Shown here: positions 37,007 to 49,777 of the stretch, in pieces | Layout of the letters: every line of letters starts with the position of its first letter | How positions within the stretch are numbered: the first letter of the stretch is position 1 | Assembly: GCF_030582395.1 (NCBI RefSeq) | Contig: NZ_CP104381.1 | Location: 2,852,001 to 2,916,000 of the forward strand | DNA from: Ralstonia pickettii | Lineage (GTDB): Bacteria; Pseudomonadota; Gammaproteobacteria; Burkholderiales; Burkholderiaceae | Direction: 5' to 3' | Length of the DNA stretch: 64,000 nucleotides | The notes under the pieces: model-generated | Told to the model about the DNA's origin: nothing | Databases searched by the model: none | Seen by the model: only the letters and a program-made list of their open reading frames with translations | Program-made: the position numbers and the translations under genes

Positions 37007-37420
37007 TTACGGATTTGCGTACATCGGTTTGCTGTCATTCAGATACAGCCAACCTTTCACAATACGATACAGCATCCAGATGCCCAGAGCCCACAGCACG
37101 GCAAAGCCGATGAAGGCGACGGGAATGAGCAGCACGCCGACAACACCCCAGAGTACGCACCACCAGAACGAACGGATCTGCCAGCGGAAGTGCGACTCAT
37201 ACAGGGTGCCGCGCACATCGTCACGCTTAACATACCCGACAATGATGGCAATCAATGCAGTGATACCGCCGGTGAGCCAAAAAATGGCGTAGAGGGCATA
37301 CAGGATATGCGTCAGGCGACGCAATCCTGCCAAGCGCTCCGCGTCGTCCGTCACCACCACTGCCGCTCCATATTTGTCCACGCTGCCTCCCTGCGACGAT
37401 TCGCCACCGTAGTCAGTCAC
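37007..37420 (-). CDS. DUF4870-like small membrane protein
   Basis: This 137-residue protein has three predicted membrane segments (near 43-63, 88-110 and 103-123) and a hydrophilic N-terminus of about 35 residues. It resembles the DUF4870/Tic20-like small membrane proteins that lie between hisE and tat genes in Burkholderiales. Its function is not known. It overlaps the hisE stop by eight bases, so it is translated with the his genes. Confidence 0.78.
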   Translation of the reverse strand: MTDYGGESSQGGSVDKYGAAVVVTDDAERLAGLRRLTHILYALYAIFWLTGGITALIAIIVGYVKRDDVRGTLYESHFRWQIRSFWWCVLWGVVGVLLIPVAFIGFAVLWALGIWMLYRIVKGWLYLNDSKPMYANP

Positions 37421-37787
37421 CCGCCGCGTCGCGCGCCTGCGATTTGCGCAGCGCCTTCTCTTCCAGGCCGGAGAGCCCTTCGCGGCGCGCCAGTTCGCTT
37501 ACTACGTCATCCGGCGTGAGATCGAAATGCGACAGCAGCACCATCGTGTGAAACCACAGGTCGGCCACTTCGTAGACGACCTTGCTGCGCGCCTCGTCGG
37601 TCATGCCTGCTGCGCGGGCGTCCTTGGCGGCCATGACGGTCTCGGTGGCTTCTTCGCCGATCTTCTTGAGGATCGCATCGTCGCCTTTGTTGAAGAGGCG
37701 CGCGATATAGCTCTTCTCCGGGTCGCCGCCATTGGCGAGCTTGCGGGATTCAAGCACCTCGCCCAGGCGGCGCAGGGTGTCACTCAT
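37413..37787 (-). CDS. hisE: phosphoribosyl-ATP pyrophosphatase
   Basis: This 124-residue MazG-like enzyme hydrolyses PR-ATP to PR-AMP in step two of histidine synthesis. The motif [16 protein letters not shown] with the Mg2+-binding acidic residues is present. It is separate from HisI, while in enteric bacteria the two are fused. It overlaps hisI by eight bases. Confidence 0.95.
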   Translation of the reverse strand: MSDTLRRLGEVLESRKLANGGDPEKSYIARLFNKGDDAILKKIGEEATETVMAAKDARAAGMTDEARSKVVYEVADLWFHTMVLLSHFDLTPDDVVSELARREGLSGLEEKALRKSQARDAAGD

Positions 37788-38202
37788 GATGGTGTCCGGG
37801 CTTGCCGGCGTAGATGTCGTCAGGGTTCTTGAGGACGGGCTCGACGGTGTGCCAATCGCCGTCTTCCACGTTGCCCTCGAACTTCTGGAAGAAGCACGCG
37901 TGGCGGCCCGTGTGGCAAGCGATGCCGCCGACCTGGGTGACGCGCAGCAGGACCACGTCTTCGTCGCAGTCGAGGCGGATTTCGTGCACTTTCTGGATGT
38001 GACCGGACTCCTCGCCCTTATGCCACAGACGCTTGCGCGAGCGCGACCAGAATACGGCCTCGCCGGTTTCCACCGTTTTCTGAAGCGCCTCGCGGTTCAT
38101 GAAGGCGAACATCAGGACGTCATTGCTGCCCTGCTCCTGCACAATCACCGGCACCAGGCCATTGTCGTCCCAGTGGACCTTGTTCAGCCACTTCTTGCTC
38201 AT
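37780..38202 (-). CDS. hisI: phosphoribosyl-AMP cyclohydrolase
   Basis: This 140-residue enzyme opens the adenine ring of PR-AMP, step three of histidine synthesis. The Mg2+/Zn2+ site motif [13 protein letters not shown] and the cysteines of [13 protein letters not shown] are all present. It overlaps hisF by four and hisE by eight bases. Confidence 0.95.
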   Translation of the reverse strand: MSKKWLNKVHWDDNGLVPVIVQEQGSNDVLMFAFMNREALQKTVETGEAVFWSRSRKRLWHKGEESGHIQKVHEIRLDCDEDVVLLRVTQVGGIACHTGRHACFFQKFEGNVEDGDWHTVEPVLKNPDDIYAGKPGHHHE

Positions 38203-38975
38203 AGTCCGATCCGTACTGGAATGCCCTGCTCTGCCATGAATTGCTTGGCTTGGCCGACGGTGTATTCGCCGTAATGGAAGATGCTGGCAGCCAGCACCGC
38301 ATCGGCGTGACCTCGCTGGATGCCGTCAGCCAGATGCTGCAGGTTGCCGACGCCGCCCGAGGCGATGACCGGCACCGGCACCGCGTCCGACACCGCACAT
38401 GTCAGCTCCAGATCGAAGCCGGCCTTGGTGCCGTCCCGATCCATGCTGGTGAGCAGGATTTCGCCCGCGCCGCGTTGCGCCATTTCACGCGCCCATGCCA
38501 CGGCATCCAGGCCCGTGCCTTTCCGGCCGCCGTGCGTGAAGACTTCCCAGCGGGGTGCTTCCCCTTCGGCCGACACCTTCTTGGCGTCGATGGCCACGAC
38601 GATGCACTGCGCGCCATGGCGGGCGCTGGCGTCAGAGACCAGCTGCGGATTGGCCACCGCCGACGAGTTCATGCTGATCTTGTCCGCACCGGCATTGAGC
38701 AGCCGGCGCACGTCTTCCAGCGCGCGCACACCGCCGCCCACCGTCAGCGGAATGAACACCTGCGAAGCCACCGCTTCGATGATGCCCAGCATCAGGTCGC
38801 GCCCGTCGGAGGTGGCCGTGATGTCGAGGAAGGTGATTTCGTCGGCGCCCTGCTCGTCGTAGCGGCGTGCGATTTCTACGGGGTCGCCGGCGTCGCGCAA
38901 TTCGACAAAGTTGACGCCCTTGACCACCCGGCCGTTGGTCACGTCCAGGCAGGGGATGATTCGTTTGGCTAGCAT
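38199..38975 (-). CDS. hisF: imidazole glycerol phosphate synthase, cyclase subunit
   Basis: This 258-residue beta/alpha-barrel uses ammonia from HisH to form imidazole glycerol phosphate and AICAR. Catalytic Asp positions are visible in [13 protein letters not shown] near residue 11 and VAIDAKK near 130. Phosphate loops LTVGGGVR and IASGGVGN are conserved. The ATG at 38975 gives [12 protein letters not shown]; the frame upstream is not related. Confidence 0.96.
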   Translation of the reverse strand: MLAKRIIPCLDVTNGRVVKGVNFVELRDAGDPVEIARRYDEQGADEITFLDITATSDGRDLMLGIIEAVASQVFIPLTVGGGVRALEDVRRLLNAGADKISMNSSAVANPQLVSDASARHGAQCIVVAIDAKKVSAEGEAPRWEVFTHGGRKGTGLDAVAWAREMAQRGAGEILLTSMDRDGTKAGFDLELTCAVSDAVPVPVIASGGVGNLQHLADGIQRGHADAVLAASIFHYGEYTVGQAKQFMAEQGIPVRIGL

Positions 38976-39022
38976 GATGAGTCGGACGCCGGAGCGCCCG
39001 TTGTGCACGGCTGGATCAACGA

Positions 39023-39766
39023 TCAGGCCGCGCCGAGTTTGTCCGCGAGGGCTTGCGCTTCCTTGAAGTTCAGGTCGCCGGAGTAGATCGCGCGACCACA
39101 GATCACGCCTTCCACGCCATGCTCTTCGACTGCGCACAGGTGGTCGATGTCCTTCAGGTTCGACAGGCCGCCGCTGGCAATGACAGGAATCTTCACCGAC
39201 TGCGCCAGCTTGACGGTGGCATCGATGTTGATGCCCTGCAGCATGCCGTCGCGGCCGATGTCGGTGTAAATGATGCCTTCGACGCCGTAATCCTCGTACT
39301 TCTTGGCGAGGTCAACGACTTCATGGCCCGAGAGCTTGCTCCAACCGTCGGTCGCCACCTTGCCGTCCTTGGCATCGAGCCCGACGATGATGTGGCCGCC
39401 GAACGCCGTGCATGCGTCCCGCAGAAATCCCGGGTCCTTGACCGCCGCCGTGCCGATGATCACGTACGACAAGCCATCGTCGAGCCAGCGCTCGATGGTG
39501 CCCAGATCGCGGATGCCGCCGCCGAGTTGCACGGGAATCTCGTCGCCCACCTCGGCCAAGATCGCCTTGACGGCCGCCTCGTTACGCGGCTTACCCGCGA
39601 AAGCGCCATTCAGATCGACAAGATGCAAGCGGCGCGCCCCCTGCTCGACCCAATGCCGCGCCATGGCAGCAGGGTCTTCCGAGAACACGGTAGCTTGATC
39701 CATATCGCCTTGCTTGAGGCGCACACACTGACCGTCCTTCAGGTCGATGGCCGGGATGAGCAGCAT
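39023..39766 (-). CDS. hisA: phosphoribosylformimino-AICAR ribotide isomerase
   Basis: This 247-residue beta/alpha-barrel isomerase acts just before HisHF. It has [12 protein letters not shown] with the catalytic Asp at 8, the phosphate loop LGGGIRD and the second half with [10 protein letters not shown] and IASGGL. Length and order are standard. Confidence 0.96.
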   Translation of the reverse strand: MLLIPAIDLKDGQCVRLKQGDMDQATVFSEDPAAMARHWVEQGARRLHLVDLNGAFAGKPRNEAAVKAILAEVGDEIPVQLGGGIRDLGTIERWLDDGLSYVIIGTAAVKDPGFLRDACTAFGGHIIVGLDAKDGKVATDGWSKLSGHEVVDLAKKYEDYGVEGIIYTDIGRDGMLQGINIDATVKLAQSVKIPVIASGGLSNLKDIDHLCAVEEHGVEGVICGRAIYSGDLNFKEAQALADKLGAA

Positions 39767-39839
39767 AGTCGTAACGACAAAGTTTAAAGGGAGGGGTTAA
39801 ACGGGCAAAAGGGATTCAGTTGCGACTGTGAGGCCGATT

Positions 39840-40493
39840 TCACGGGTTCCAGTGCACGAAATTCCGGTAGATCTGCAGGCCGGCTTGCGCACTTTTTTCC
39901 GGGTGAAACTGTGTTGCAAAAATATTATCCCGGGCGATGGCGCAGGTAAACCGCACGCCGTATTCGGTCTCTCCGACCGATTCGTCCGCATTGGCAGGCC
40001 GTGCGTAGTAGCTGTGCACGAAATAGAAGTAGCTCTGGTCCGGCACACCTTCCCAAAGAGCGTGGGCACGACTCTGGTGCACGCGGTTCCAACCCATCTG
40101 GGGCACTTTGTACCGCGAACCGTCCGGCTGCAACTTGCCGTCCAGATCAAAGCGGACCACATCGCCTTTGATGAGGCCCAGCCCTTCGGTGTATTGCTGC
40201 CCGGGGCGCGCCTCGGTGCTGCGCTCCAGCAGCATCTGCTCGCCGACGCATACGCCGAGTATCGGCTTGCTGCGCGATGCCTCGAGCACAGCGTCGCGCA
40301 GGCCGGACTGGTCGAACGCGGCCATGCAATCGGGCATGGCGCCCTGCCCCGGTAGCACCACGCGGTCGGCCGAACGAATTTCATCCGCTTGCGCACTGAT
40401 GCGCACATCGGCCTCTGGAGCAACGGCCATCAAGGCTTGCGCCACGGAGCGCAGATTGCCCATGCCGTAATCGACGATTGCGATCTTAGTCAT
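39840..40493 (-). CDS. hisH: imidazole glycerol phosphate synthase, glutaminase subunit
   Basis: This 217-residue class-I glutamine amidotransferase feeds ammonia to HisF. The nucleophile motif is GVCVGEQML (usual form GICLGMQ), and the catalytic His/Glu are in [19 protein letters not shown] and [11 protein letters not shown] are typical. It starts eight bases after marC. Confidence 0.95.
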   Translation of the reverse strand: MTKIAIVDYGMGNLRSVAQALMAVAPEADVRISAQADEIRSADRVVLPGQGAMPDCMAAFDQSGLRDAVLEASRSKPILGVCVGEQMLLERSTEARPGQQYTEGLGLIKGDVVRFDLDGKLQPDGSRYKVPQMGWNRVHQSRAHALWEGVPDQSYFYFVHSYYARPANADESVGETEYGVRFTCAIARDNIFATQFHPEKSAQAGLQIYRNFVHWNP

Positions 40494-40501
40494 GACTTTA
40501 C

Positions 40502-41125
40502 TTAGGCCCTCAGTACGGGCAACAGGGTTTTCAGCCCGTCAACGATGAATTCCACGGCCAGCGCCGCCAGAATCAGGCCCATCAACCGCGTACCGACGTT
40601 GATGCCGGTACGACCGATCACACGGGCAATCGGCTCGGCCGCGCGCAACACGATCCAGACCACGGCCGCGATCGCCACACCGACACCCGCAAGGAGAAGC
40701 AGGTCCCACCAGTGCTTGGTCTTGCCGGCATAGACGATGACCGTGCTGATCGAGCCTGGGCCCGTGAGCAGCGGAATCGCCAGCGGTACAACCGCGATGC
40801 TGGCCTTGGCGCCGGCCTCGTCTTCTTCTTCCGGCGTGGCCTTGGTGCGGCTGGTCTGCGCATTGAGCATGTTCAACGCGATCATGATCATGATGATCCC
40901 GCCACCGACCTGCAGCGAACCCACCGAAAACCCGAAAAAGCTGATGATCTGCTCGCCCAGCAATGCGGACAGGCCAATCACGATCGCCACCGAAATCGAC
41001 GCGACCTTGATGGTCCGGCGCTTCTCCTCATCCGTCTGGCTCTCAGTCAGGCTGATGAAGAACGGGATCGCCCCGATCGGATTGATCAGCGCGAGCAGCG
41101 AGAAAAAGCTTTTGGTCAGATCCAT
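40502..41125 (-). CDS. MarC-family membrane protein
   Basis: This 207-residue protein has six predicted membrane segments. It begins [21 protein letters not shown], the family signature, with the second half carrying [19 protein letters not shown]. MarC proteins have no settled function; the name comes from its place near the mar locus in E. coli. It is inserted between hisB and hisH, eight bases before hisH, so it is co-transcribed with the his genes. Confidence 0.9.
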   Translation of the reverse strand: MDLTKSFFSLLALINPIGAIPFFISLTESQTDEEKRRTIKVASISVAIVIGLSALLGEQIISFFGFSVGSLQVGGGIIMIMIALNMLNAQTSRTKATPEEEDEAGAKASIAVVPLAIPLLTGPGSISTVIVYAGKTKHWWDLLLLAGVGVAIAAVVWIVLRAAEPIARVIGRTGINVGTRLMGLILAALAVEFIVDGLKTLLPVLRA

Positions 41126-41179
41126 CGGATCGGCGGCCGGTTTGGAGTCGGATAGGCGCGGCCAGGCCGACGCGGTGAT

Positions 41180-41770
41180 TTACAGGGCGCCCTTGGTCGA
41201 CGGAATCGTGCCGGCGGCGCGCGGATCGATTTCAACCGCCATGCGCAGCGCGCGGCCGAAGGCCTTGAACACGGTTTCGATCTGGTGGTGCGCGTTGACG
41301 CCGCGCAGGTTGTCGATATGCAGCGTCACGCCGGCATGGTTGACGAACCCGCGGAAGAATTCGATGGACAGGTCCACATCAAAGTTGCCCACGCGTGCAC
41401 GCGTGAACGGTACGTGGAACTCCAGGCCCGGACGGCCGGAGAAGTCGATGACCACGCGCGACAGCGCTTCGTCCAGCGGTACGTAGCTGTGGCCGTAGCG
41501 CACGATGCCTTTCTTGTCGCCAATGGCTTTGGCGACGGCTTGGCCCAGCGTGATGCCGACGTCTTCCACGGTGTGGTGATCGTCGATATGGGTGTCGCCG
41601 GTGGCCGAGACGTCCAGGTCGACCATGCCATGCCGGGCAATCTGGTCGAGCATGTGGTCGAGGAACGGGACGCCGGTGTTCAGCGTCTGCTTGCCCGTGC
41701 CGTCCAAATCAAGGGCGACGCGGATCTGCGTTTCAGAGGTGTTGCGAGTGACCTCGGCACGGCGGCTCAT
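41180..41770 (-). CDS. hisB: imidazoleglycerol-phosphate dehydratase
   Basis: This 196-residue monofunctional enzyme forms imidazole acetol phosphate. The two metal-binding HxxxE/DHHTVED-type motifs are clear: [24 protein letters not shown] and [10 protein letters not shown]. No N-terminal phosphatase domain is present, so histidinol-phosphate phosphatase must be encoded elsewhere. It overlaps hisC by four bases. Confidence 0.96.
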   Translation of the reverse strand: MSRRAEVTRNTSETQIRVALDLDGTGKQTLNTGVPFLDHMLDQIARHGMVDLDVSATGDTHIDDHHTVEDVGITLGQAVAKAIGDKKGIVRYGHSYVPLDEALSRVVIDFSGRPGLEFHVPFTRARVGNFDVDLSIEFFRGFVNHAGVTLHIDNLRGVNAHHQIETVFKAFGRALRMAVEIDPRAAGTIPSTKGAL

Positions 41771-42891
41771 GGGGCTTCCTGCATCGATGCGGCAAAGGCA
41801 TCGATAAATTGCGCGTTTTCTTCGGGGTTGCTGACCGTCACGCGCAGACAGTTGGCCAGCAACGGGTGCATTTTACTGACGTTTTTGATGAGAACCCGCC
41901 GTTTTAGGAGGCGATCGAACACTCCCGCTGCATCGGGTACGCGCGCCAGGATGAAGTTGGCGGCGCTCGGGAAGACTTCAACACCCGGCAGCGCAGCCAG
42001 CGCGTCGATCAGCTTGGTACGCTCGGCCCGCAAAGTCGCTGCTTGGGCATCGAGCACATCCACGTGTTCGAGCATGAATTGGGCGGTGGCCTCGGTCAGC
42101 ACATTGATGTTGTACGGCGGGCGCACCTTGTCCAGCTCGGCAATCCACTTCGGGTGCCCGGCTACATAGCCCAGACGAATGCCCGCCAAGCCCAGCTTGG
42201 AGACGGTGCGCATCACCAACAGGTGATCGAAATCGCGCAGGCGCGGCATCCAGCTATGTTGCGCGAACGGCTGGTAGGCCTCGTCGACCACCACCAGGCT
42301 CTGGCAGACCGGGCCGCGTGCGGCGCGGATGATCGCGTCCATGTCGGCTGCGTCGAACAGGTTGCCGGTCGGGTTGTTCGGATACGCCAGATAGATGACG
42401 GCAGGCTGGTGCTCGGCCATGGCGACCAGCATGGCTTCACGGTCGAGCGTCAGGTCCGCCTTGAGCGGCACGCCGACGAAGTTCAGGCCCAGCAACTGGG
42501 CCGACATCGCGTACATCACGAAACCCGGCACCGGCGCCAGCACGGTCGCGCCCGGCTTGGCCGCCGCAATGGCGATCAGGCTGATGATCTCGTCCGAACC
42601 GTTGCCCAGCAGTACCTCGGCGCCGGCGGGCACATGCATCACCTGCTTGAGCTGCGCCTTGAGCGCGTCGGCGGTCGGCACCGGGTAGCGATTGAGCGCG
42701 ACTTCGGCCAGGCGCTTGCCCAACGCGTCGCGCAGCATCGCCGGCAGCGGATACGGATTCTCCATCGCGTCCAGCTTGACCATGCCGGTGGCGTCGGGCA
42801 CGTGGTACGCGCCCATGGCGCGAACGTCGTCGCGCACGATGCGGGCGAGCAGGTCATCCAAAGAGGCTTGGGCCGGGGCGGTGGCGGTCAT
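41767..42891 (-). CDS. hisC: histidinol-phosphate aminotransferase
   Basis: This 374-residue PLP enzyme has the cofactor lysine in [23 protein letters not shown] and [10 protein letters not shown] are the fold-type I landmarks. It lies 17 bases after hisD and overlaps hisB by four bases. Confidence 0.95.
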   Translation of the reverse strand: MTATAPAQASLDDLLARIVRDDVRAMGAYHVPDATGMVKLDAMENPYPLPAMLRDALGKRLAEVALNRYPVPTADALKAQLKQVMHVPAGAEVLLGNGSDEIISLIAIAAAKPGATVLAPVPGFVMYAMSAQLLGLNFVGVPLKADLTLDREAMLVAMAEHQPAVIYLAYPNNPTGNLFDAADMDAIIRAARGPVCQSLVVVDEAYQPFAQHSWMPRLRDFDHLLVMRTVSKLGLAGIRLGYVAGHPKWIAELDKVRPPYNINVLTEATAQFMLEHVDVLDAQAATLRAERTKLIDALAALPGVEVFPSAANFILARVPDAAGVFDRLLKRRVLIKNVSKMHPLLANCLRVTVSNPEENAQFIDAFAASMQEAP

Positions 42892-42908
42892 CGTTCTTGC
42901 AGCGGGCG

Positions 42909-44237
42909 TTATTCGGAGGTCGGGCGTTGCAGGCGGTATTCGGCGCTGCGCGCATGCGCCTGCAGGCCTTCGCCATAGGCCAGCTCGGCAGCAATCTCGC
43001 CCAGCATCTGTGCACCGGCTTCGCTCACTTCGATCAGGCTGGAGCGCTTGATGAAGTCGTACACGCCCAGCGGCGATGAGAAGCGCGCCGTACGCGAGGT
43101 CGGCAGCACGTGGTTCGGGCCCGCGCAGTAATCGCCGAGCGATTCGCTGGTGTATTTACCGAGGAAAATCGCGCCGGCGTGGCGGATGCGCTCGGCCCAC
43201 TGGCGCGGGTTCTCCGCTGAAATCTCCAGATGCTCCGGTGCGATGTCGTTGGCGATGTCGCACGCCTCTTCCATGTCGCGCACCTTGATGAGCGCACCTC
43301 GGCCCGACAGCGATTCTGCGATCACGCTCCGGCGCGGCATGTCTTCAAGCTGACGGTTGATGCTGGCTTCCACCTGCGCGATGAACTCGGCGTTCGGGCA
43401 CAGCAGGATCGACTGGGCCAGCTCGTCGTGCTCGGCTTGCGAGAACAAGTCCATCGCCACCCAGTCCGGATCGGTCGTGCCATCGCAGATGACGAGGATT
43501 TCCGACGGACCGGCAATCATGTCGATGCCCACTGTGCCGAACACGCGGCGCTTGGCGGCCGCCACATAGGCGTTGCCCGGGCCGACGATCTTGTCGACGG
43601 CGGGGACGGTGTCCGTGCCATAAGCCAGCGCACCCACGGCCTGCGCGCCGCCGATGGTGAACACGCGGTCCACCCCGGCAATGCAGGCCGCAGCCAGCAC
43701 CAGCTCGTTGCGCACGCCGCCCGGCGTGGGCACCACCATGATGATTTCCTTGACCCCGGCCACGCGCGCCGGAATCGCGTTCATCAGCACCGACGACGGG
43801 TACGCCGCCTTGCCGCCTGGCACGTAGATGCCCACGCGGTCGAGCGGCGTCACCTTCTGGCCCAGCACCGTGCCGTCGGCTTCGGCGTATTCCCAGCTGT
43901 GCGTGCCGCACTCGATCTTCTGCTTCTCGTGATACGCACGTACGCGGGCGGCGGCGGCTTCCAGAGCCGCGCGGCGCTTGGGCTCTAGGCCATCCAGCGC
44001 AGTCTGCAGCACGGTGGGCGACAGTTCCAGCGCGGCTACGCTGTCGGCATCGATGCGGTCGAAGCGGCGGGTGGCTTCCAGGACGGCGGCGTCGCCGCGC
44101 GCCTTCACGTCGGCCAGGATCTGCGCAGCGGCGCGGTCGATGGCTTCGTCTTCGCTCGCTTCGAACGCGAGCACCTGGCGCAGTTGCGCCGCGAATCCGG
44201 CGTCGGCCGAATCCAGTTTACGGATGGTCAGGCTCAT
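42909..44237 (-). CDS. hisD: histidinol dehydrogenase
   Basis: This 442-residue Zn2+ enzyme oxidises histidinol to histidine in two NAD+-dependent steps. Landmarks are [53 protein letters not shown] and APEHLE. It overlaps hisG by four bases. Confidence 0.96.
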   Translation of the reverse strand: MSLTIRKLDSADAGFAAQLRQVLAFEASEDEAIDRAAAQILADVKARGDAAVLEATRRFDRIDADSVAALELSPTVLQTALDGLEPKRRAALEAAAARVRAYHEKQKIECGTHSWEYAEADGTVLGQKVTPLDRVGIYVPGGKAAYPSSVLMNAIPARVAGVKEIIMVVPTPGGVRNELVLAAACIAGVDRVFTIGGAQAVGALAYGTDTVPAVDKIVGPGNAYVAAAKRRVFGTVGIDMIAGPSEILVICDGTTDPDWVAMDLFSQAEHDELAQSILLCPNAEFIAQVEASINRQLEDMPRRSVIAESLSGRGALIKVRDMEEACDIANDIAPEHLEISAENPRQWAERIRHAGAIFLGKYTSESLGDYCAGPNHVLPTSRTARFSSPLGVYDFIKRSSLIEVSEAGAQMLGEIAAELAYGEGLQAHARSAEYRLQRPTSE

Positions 44238-44923
44238 GCGGCTTCCCCAACACGCGCGTCCGTCGCGGAGGCGCGCTCGAAAGCGTCGAGGATGGGCGCC
44301 AGCCTGTCACGCTTGAGTTTCAGCGCAGCCTGGTTGACGACCAGTCGGGACGAGATCTGCACGATCTCTTCCACCTCGACGAGGTTGTTTGCGCGCAGCG
44401 TGCCGCCCGTGCTGACCAGGTCGACGATGGCGTCAGCCAGGCCCACCAGCGGGCCCAGCTCCATCGAGCCGTACAGCTTGATCAGGTCGACGTGCACGCC
44501 CTTCTTGGCGAAGTGTTCGCGCGCGGTATTCAGATACTTCGTCGCCACCGACAGGCGCGCACCCTGGCGCACCGCATTGGCGTAATCGAAGCCCTTGGGC
44601 ACCGCCACCGACATGCGGCAGCGGGCGATATTCAGGTCGATGGGCGCATACAGGCCCGCCATGCCGTGCTCCATCAGCACGTCGCGGCCGGCCACGCCGA
44701 AATCCGCCGCGCCGTATTGCACGTAGGTCGGCACGTCGGAGGCACGCACGATGATCACGCGCAGCGCCGGATCGGACGTCGGCAGAATCAGCTTGCGCGA
44801 GGTTTCCGGGTCTTCGGTCACCTCGATGCCGGCAGCCTTCAGCAACGGCAGCGTCTCTTCAAAGATGCGCCCTTTGGACAACGCCAGCGTGAGCTGGTTG
44901 GAGGCGGACTGGAATGCGTTCAT
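44234..44923 (-). CDS. hisG: ATP phosphoribosyltransferase, short form
   Basis: This 229-residue protein catalyses the first step of histidine synthesis. It has [32 protein letters not shown] and [14 protein letters not shown]. It lacks the C-terminal histidine-binding domain of the long form, so it should need HisZ, a histidyl-tRNA synthetase-like partner. HisZ is not in this window. It starts 19 bases after murA. Confidence 0.95.
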   Translation of the reverse strand: MNAFQSASNQLTLALSKGRIFEETLPLLKAAGIEVTEDPETSRKLILPTSDPALRVIIVRASDVPTYVQYGAADFGVAGRDVLMEHGMAGLYAPIDLNIARCRMSVAVPKGFDYANAVRQGARLSVATKYLNTAREHFAKKGVHVDLIKLYGSMELGPLVGLADAIVDLVSTGGTLRANNLVEVEEIVQISSRLVVNQAALKLKRDRLAPILDAFERASATDARVGEAA

Positions 44924-44942
44924 GACCGGCGGGTTCCTTACC

Positions 44943-46543
<1,601 letters not shown>

Positions 46544-46602
46544 GGCCGTCCCTTCTCCTGCAAAACGTTAGGGTGAGCGTCGTTCGTTTTCTTATCGACG
46601 CA

Positions 46603-47391
46603 TCAATGGCGCAGCTTGTAGCCCGTGCGCAGCATCTGCAGGGCCACACCCCCCACCACGACCAGCGCGATCAGCATCACGCCGAGGCTCGTCGCCACCG
46701 GCACATCGGACACGCCGAAGAAGCCGTAGCGGAAGCCGTCGATCATGTAGAAGAACGGGTTGGCGTGGGACACCGCCTGCCAAAACGGCGGCAGTGAATG
46801 AATCGAATAGAACACGCCCGCCAGGAAGGTGGCCGGCACGATCAGAAAGTTCTGGAACGCTGCGAGCTGGTCGAACTTTTCAGCCCAGATACCGGCGATT
46901 AGCCCCAAGGTGCCCAGCACGCTCGCGCCCAGCACGGCAAACACGATGATCCACAGCGGCTGCGCGAAGTGCAGGTGCGCAAACAAGGTCGTCACGACGA
47001 GCACGCCAGTCCCCACGGCCAACCCGCGAATGATGGAGGCGCACACATACGCGCCGAACATCTCCCAGTGCGACAGTGGCGGCAGCATGATGAACACCAG
47101 GTTGCCGGTGATCTTCGACTGGATGAGCGACGACGAGCTGTTTGCGAACGCGTTCTGCAGCACGCTCATCATCACCAGGCCCGGCACCAGGAAGGCGGTG
47201 TAGCTCAACTGGTCGAACACCTTGACGCGGTCTTCCAGCACGTGGCCGAAGATCAGCAGATACAGCAGCGCGGTCAGCACCGGCGCGGCGACGGTCTGGA
47301 AGCTCACTTTCCAGAAACGCAGGACTTCCTTGTACAGCAGCGTGCGGAAACCGACCCAACGGCCCGGCAAGCTCTCGGGAATGGCATTCAT
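46603..47391 (-). CDS. ABC-2 type transporter permease (YadH-like)
   Basis: This 262-residue membrane protein has six helices and the ABC-2 segment VMMSVLQNAFANSSSSLIQSK.TG near residue 90. PATFLAGVFYSIHSLPPFWQ is also typical. Together with the ATPase just upstream it forms a YadGH-like exporter of unknown substrate. The ATG at 47391 overlaps the ATPase stop by four bases. Confidence 0.92.
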   Translation of the reverse strand: MNAIPESLPGRWVGFRTLLYKEVLRFWKVSFQTVAAPVLTALLYLLIFGHVLEDRVKVFDQLSYTAFLVPGLVMMSVLQNAFANSSSSLIQSKITGNLVFIMLPPLSHWEMFGAYVCASIIRGLAVGTGVLVVTTLFAHLHFAQPLWIIVFAVLGASVLGTLGLIAGIWAEKFDQLAAFQNFLIVPATFLAGVFYSIHSLPPFWQAVSHANPFFYMIDGFRYGFFGVSDVPVATSLGVMLIALVVVGGVALQMLRTGYKLRH

Positions 47392-48353
47392 GCAGCGGGC
47401 TCCAGCGCAGAATCGGGAATGGCAGGCGTCTGAGGCCCGACGGGCAATCCGCCTTCGCGGCGCATGATCTGCACGAACACGTCTTCCAGGTCGGCCTTGG
47501 CGACTTCCATGTCGTCGATCTCGCAGCCGGCAAGGCGGCACGTGGAGAGAATCTGCTCGATCTCGCCATAGCCCGACAGCCGCAGACGCACACCGCGCTC
47601 GCCGTGGTTGCCCGGCAGGCGCAGGCTTTCAAGCGATGCCGGCAGCGTGCCCTTCGCAAAGCTCAGCACCAATTGCAGCCCGGCAAATTGCGACAGCAGA
47701 TTCGCCGTGCGATCGAGCGCGACCACCTCGCCAAACTTCAGCATGGCAATGCGGTCGCACAGCGATTCGGCTTCTTCCAGATAGTGCGTGGTCAGCACGA
47801 CGGTGTGGCCCTCGCGGTTCAGGCGCGAGATGAATTTCCACAGCGTCTGGCGTAGCTCGACGTCCACGCCGGCAGTCGGCTCGTCCAGCACGATCACGGG
47901 CGGGCGGTGTACCAGCGCCTGCGCCACCAGCACGCGGCGCTTCATGCCACCGGAGAGCGCACGCATGTTGGCGTCGGCCTTGTTGGTCAGGTCCAGATTG
48001 GCCATGACCTCGTCGATCCAGTCGTCGTTCTTGGTCAGACCGAAGTAGCCCGACTGCAGGCGCAGCGTTTCGCGCACCGTGAAAAACGGATCGAACACCA
48101 GTTCCTGCGGCACCACGCCCAGCTTGCGGCGCGCCGTGCGGTAGTCGGAAACGACGTCGTGACCGAGCACGCGCACGCTGCCGGAATCCGCACGATTCAG
48201 GCCCGCGAGGATGGAGATCAGCGTGGTCTTGCCCGCGCCGTTGGGGCCCAGCAGGCCGAAAAACTCGCCCTGCTCGACAGACAGGCTCACGCCCTTGAGC
48301 GCTTGCAATGACTTGTAGCGCTTGCGGACGTCAGCGATTTCGATGGCTTTCAT
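47388..48353 (-). CDS. ABC transporter ATPase (YadG-like)
   Basis: This 321-residue ATPase has Walker A GPNGAGKTT, signature LSGGMKRR and Walker B VIVLDEPTAGVD, followed by the H-loop TTHYLEEAE. The C-terminal 80 residues are an accessory domain. The ATG at 48353 (MKAIEIADVRKRYK) is preferred over a TTG nine bases upstream. It is linked by translational overlap to the permease. Confidence 0.92.
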   Translation of the reverse strand: MKAIEIADVRKRYKSLQALKGVSLSVEQGEFFGLLGPNGAGKTTLISILAGLNRADSGSVRVLGHDVVSDYRTARRKLGVVPQELVFDPFFTVRETLRLQSGYFGLTKNDDWIDEVMANLDLTNKADANMRALSGGMKRRVLVAQALVHRPPVIVLDEPTAGVDVELRQTLWKFISRLNREGHTVVLTTHYLEEAESLCDRIAMLKFGEVVALDRTANLLSQFAGLQLVLSFAKGTLPASLESLRLPGNHGERGVRLRLSGYGEIEQILSTCRLAGCEIDDMEVAKADLEDVFVQIMRREGGLPVGPQTPAIPDSALEPAA

Positions 48354-48604
48354 GGCCGACAAAGTGAACTACCCTGCGCATATCGTGGCCATGAATCGAC
48401 ATGGCGATCACGGCAGCGGACGCCGCACACGGCGGCGGCAGAGCGACAAACCCAGAATTATAGGGGAACTGGACCAACACACGGCGTCACCAATGAAGAC
48501 GCCGAACCGCGAATGCCGGGGGCGCCCGCAACGCCCCGGCCGGAGCGCGGCATCGCGATGTCGGGTTCAGGGCAATCGCCCTGCGCCCCGCACCGGACGC
48601 CGCC

Positions 48605-48916
48605 TCAATGTCGCGGGTGTTGGTGGTCGGCAGCGGCCGGCGCAAGGGCCAGCAGAGATTCCACGCCGTACAGCGTGGCGAGATTGGACAACGCCTGCGG
48701 AGCGCCTGCGATATCGAGTGTGATACCGGCATCCTGCGCCGTGCGCTGCCACGACAGTAGCACCGCCAGCGCTGACGAATCGACCTGCGACAAGCCGGCA
48801 CAATCAACGTGCAGCGCGGCATTGCCGGCTTCGCGTGCTTGGTCGAGCTGAGCCTCGCCCTCGCGCAGAACGCGCGGCGCTTCGCGGTGAGTCAGCGGGC
48901 CGGACAAGGTCAACAT
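48605..48916 (-). CDS. mlaB: Mla system STAS-domain subunit
   Basis: This 103-residue STAS-domain protein binds the MlaF ATPase and regulates the phospholipid transporter. The STAS pattern ALHVDCAGLSQVDSSALAVLLSWQR is clear. A divergent sequence and short length are usual for MlaB. It lies 73 bases after mlaC, last of the mla group. Confidence 0.88.
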   Translation of the reverse strand: MLTLSGPLTHREAPRVLREGEAQLDQAREAGNAALHVDCAGLSQVDSSALAVLLSWQRTAQDAGITLDIAGAPQALSNLATLYGVESLLALAPAAADHQHPRH

Positions 48917-48989
48917 GATGGAAATGGAGGCACTGAAAAAGAAACAGCGGCCAGAGTTGACCGCTGTGAGGATTCTACCGGAAGGTGGC

Positions 48990-49625
48990 TTACTTTGCCG
49001 GACCCTTCTCGAGCTGCGAGTTGCGCTCGTTCAGGAAGCTCACCAGGCCAGCCACGCCGCCGCGCTTGCTGATGACATCGGCAAACTGGTTCTTGTACGT
49101 TTCCGACAGCCACAGCCCGCTGATGTTGATGTCGTATACCTTCCAGCCGCCGGCCGTCTTTTCCAGGCGGTAGTCCAGGGCCACCGGCTCGCCGTTGTTG
49201 TTCACGGTCGAGCGGACCACGACGTCGGTGTCATCGGCAGCCGCACGGAACGGCTTGTACGAAACGGTCTGGTTCTTCACATTCGATAGCGCGCCGGCGT
49301 AAGTGCGGATCAGTAAGGTTTTGAAGCCTTCTTGAATCTGTTGCTGCTGCTCCGGCGAAGCCTGGTTCCAGAAACGGCCCATCGCGATCTGCGTGGTGCG
49401 CTTGAAATCGGCGCGCGGCACAATCTTTTGGTCGACCAGCTGGAACACCTTGGCCATGTTGCCGCCGCGGAGTTCCGGATCGCTCTTGATGGTGGTGAGC
49501 ACATCATCCACAGCCGTCTTGACGGTCGCTTGTGCGTCGGCTTCTTGAGCGTGGACCGGGGCAGCCGCCACGGCGGCCGTCAGCGTCAGACCAGCGAAGA
49601 GGGAGCGGAGAAGCTTGTTCAACAT
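48990..49625 (-). CDS. mlaC: Mla system periplasmic phospholipid-binding protein
   Basis: This 211-residue secreted protein shuttles phospholipid between the MlaA and MlaFEDB complexes. Signal peptide: LLRSLFAGLTLTAAVAAAPVHA. YKPFRAAADDTDVVVRSTVNN and WKVYDINISGLWLSETYKNQF are diagnostic. An AAGGAC site precedes the ATG. Confidence 0.95.
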   Translation of the reverse strand: MLNKLLRSLFAGLTLTAAVAAAPVHAQEADAQATVKTAVDDVLTTIKSDPELRGGNMAKVFQLVDQKIVPRADFKRTTQIAMGRFWNQASPEQQQQIQEGFKTLLIRTYAGALSNVKNQTVSYKPFRAAADDTDVVVRSTVNNNGEPVALDYRLEKTAGGWKVYDINISGLWLSETYKNQFADVISKRGGVAGLVSFLNERNSQLEKGPAK

Positions 49626-49777
49626 ATCGCGTCCTTATAGTGTGATTTTCGGGTCGCTTGCAGCGCTTGCACTGCAATCTTGCTGCCGATTAGAACAGAC
49701 CGTCCGCCACCGAGTTCGAGCGGGACGGCCAGTTTTACGCCTTGTCACCTTTGAAGCGACGGTGTTACGAGTACCAA

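Noticed and set aside
41180..41770. hisB as a truncated bifunctional enzyme lacking its phosphatase half
   Set aside because: The monofunctional 196-residue dehydratase is the normal form in betaproteobacteria.
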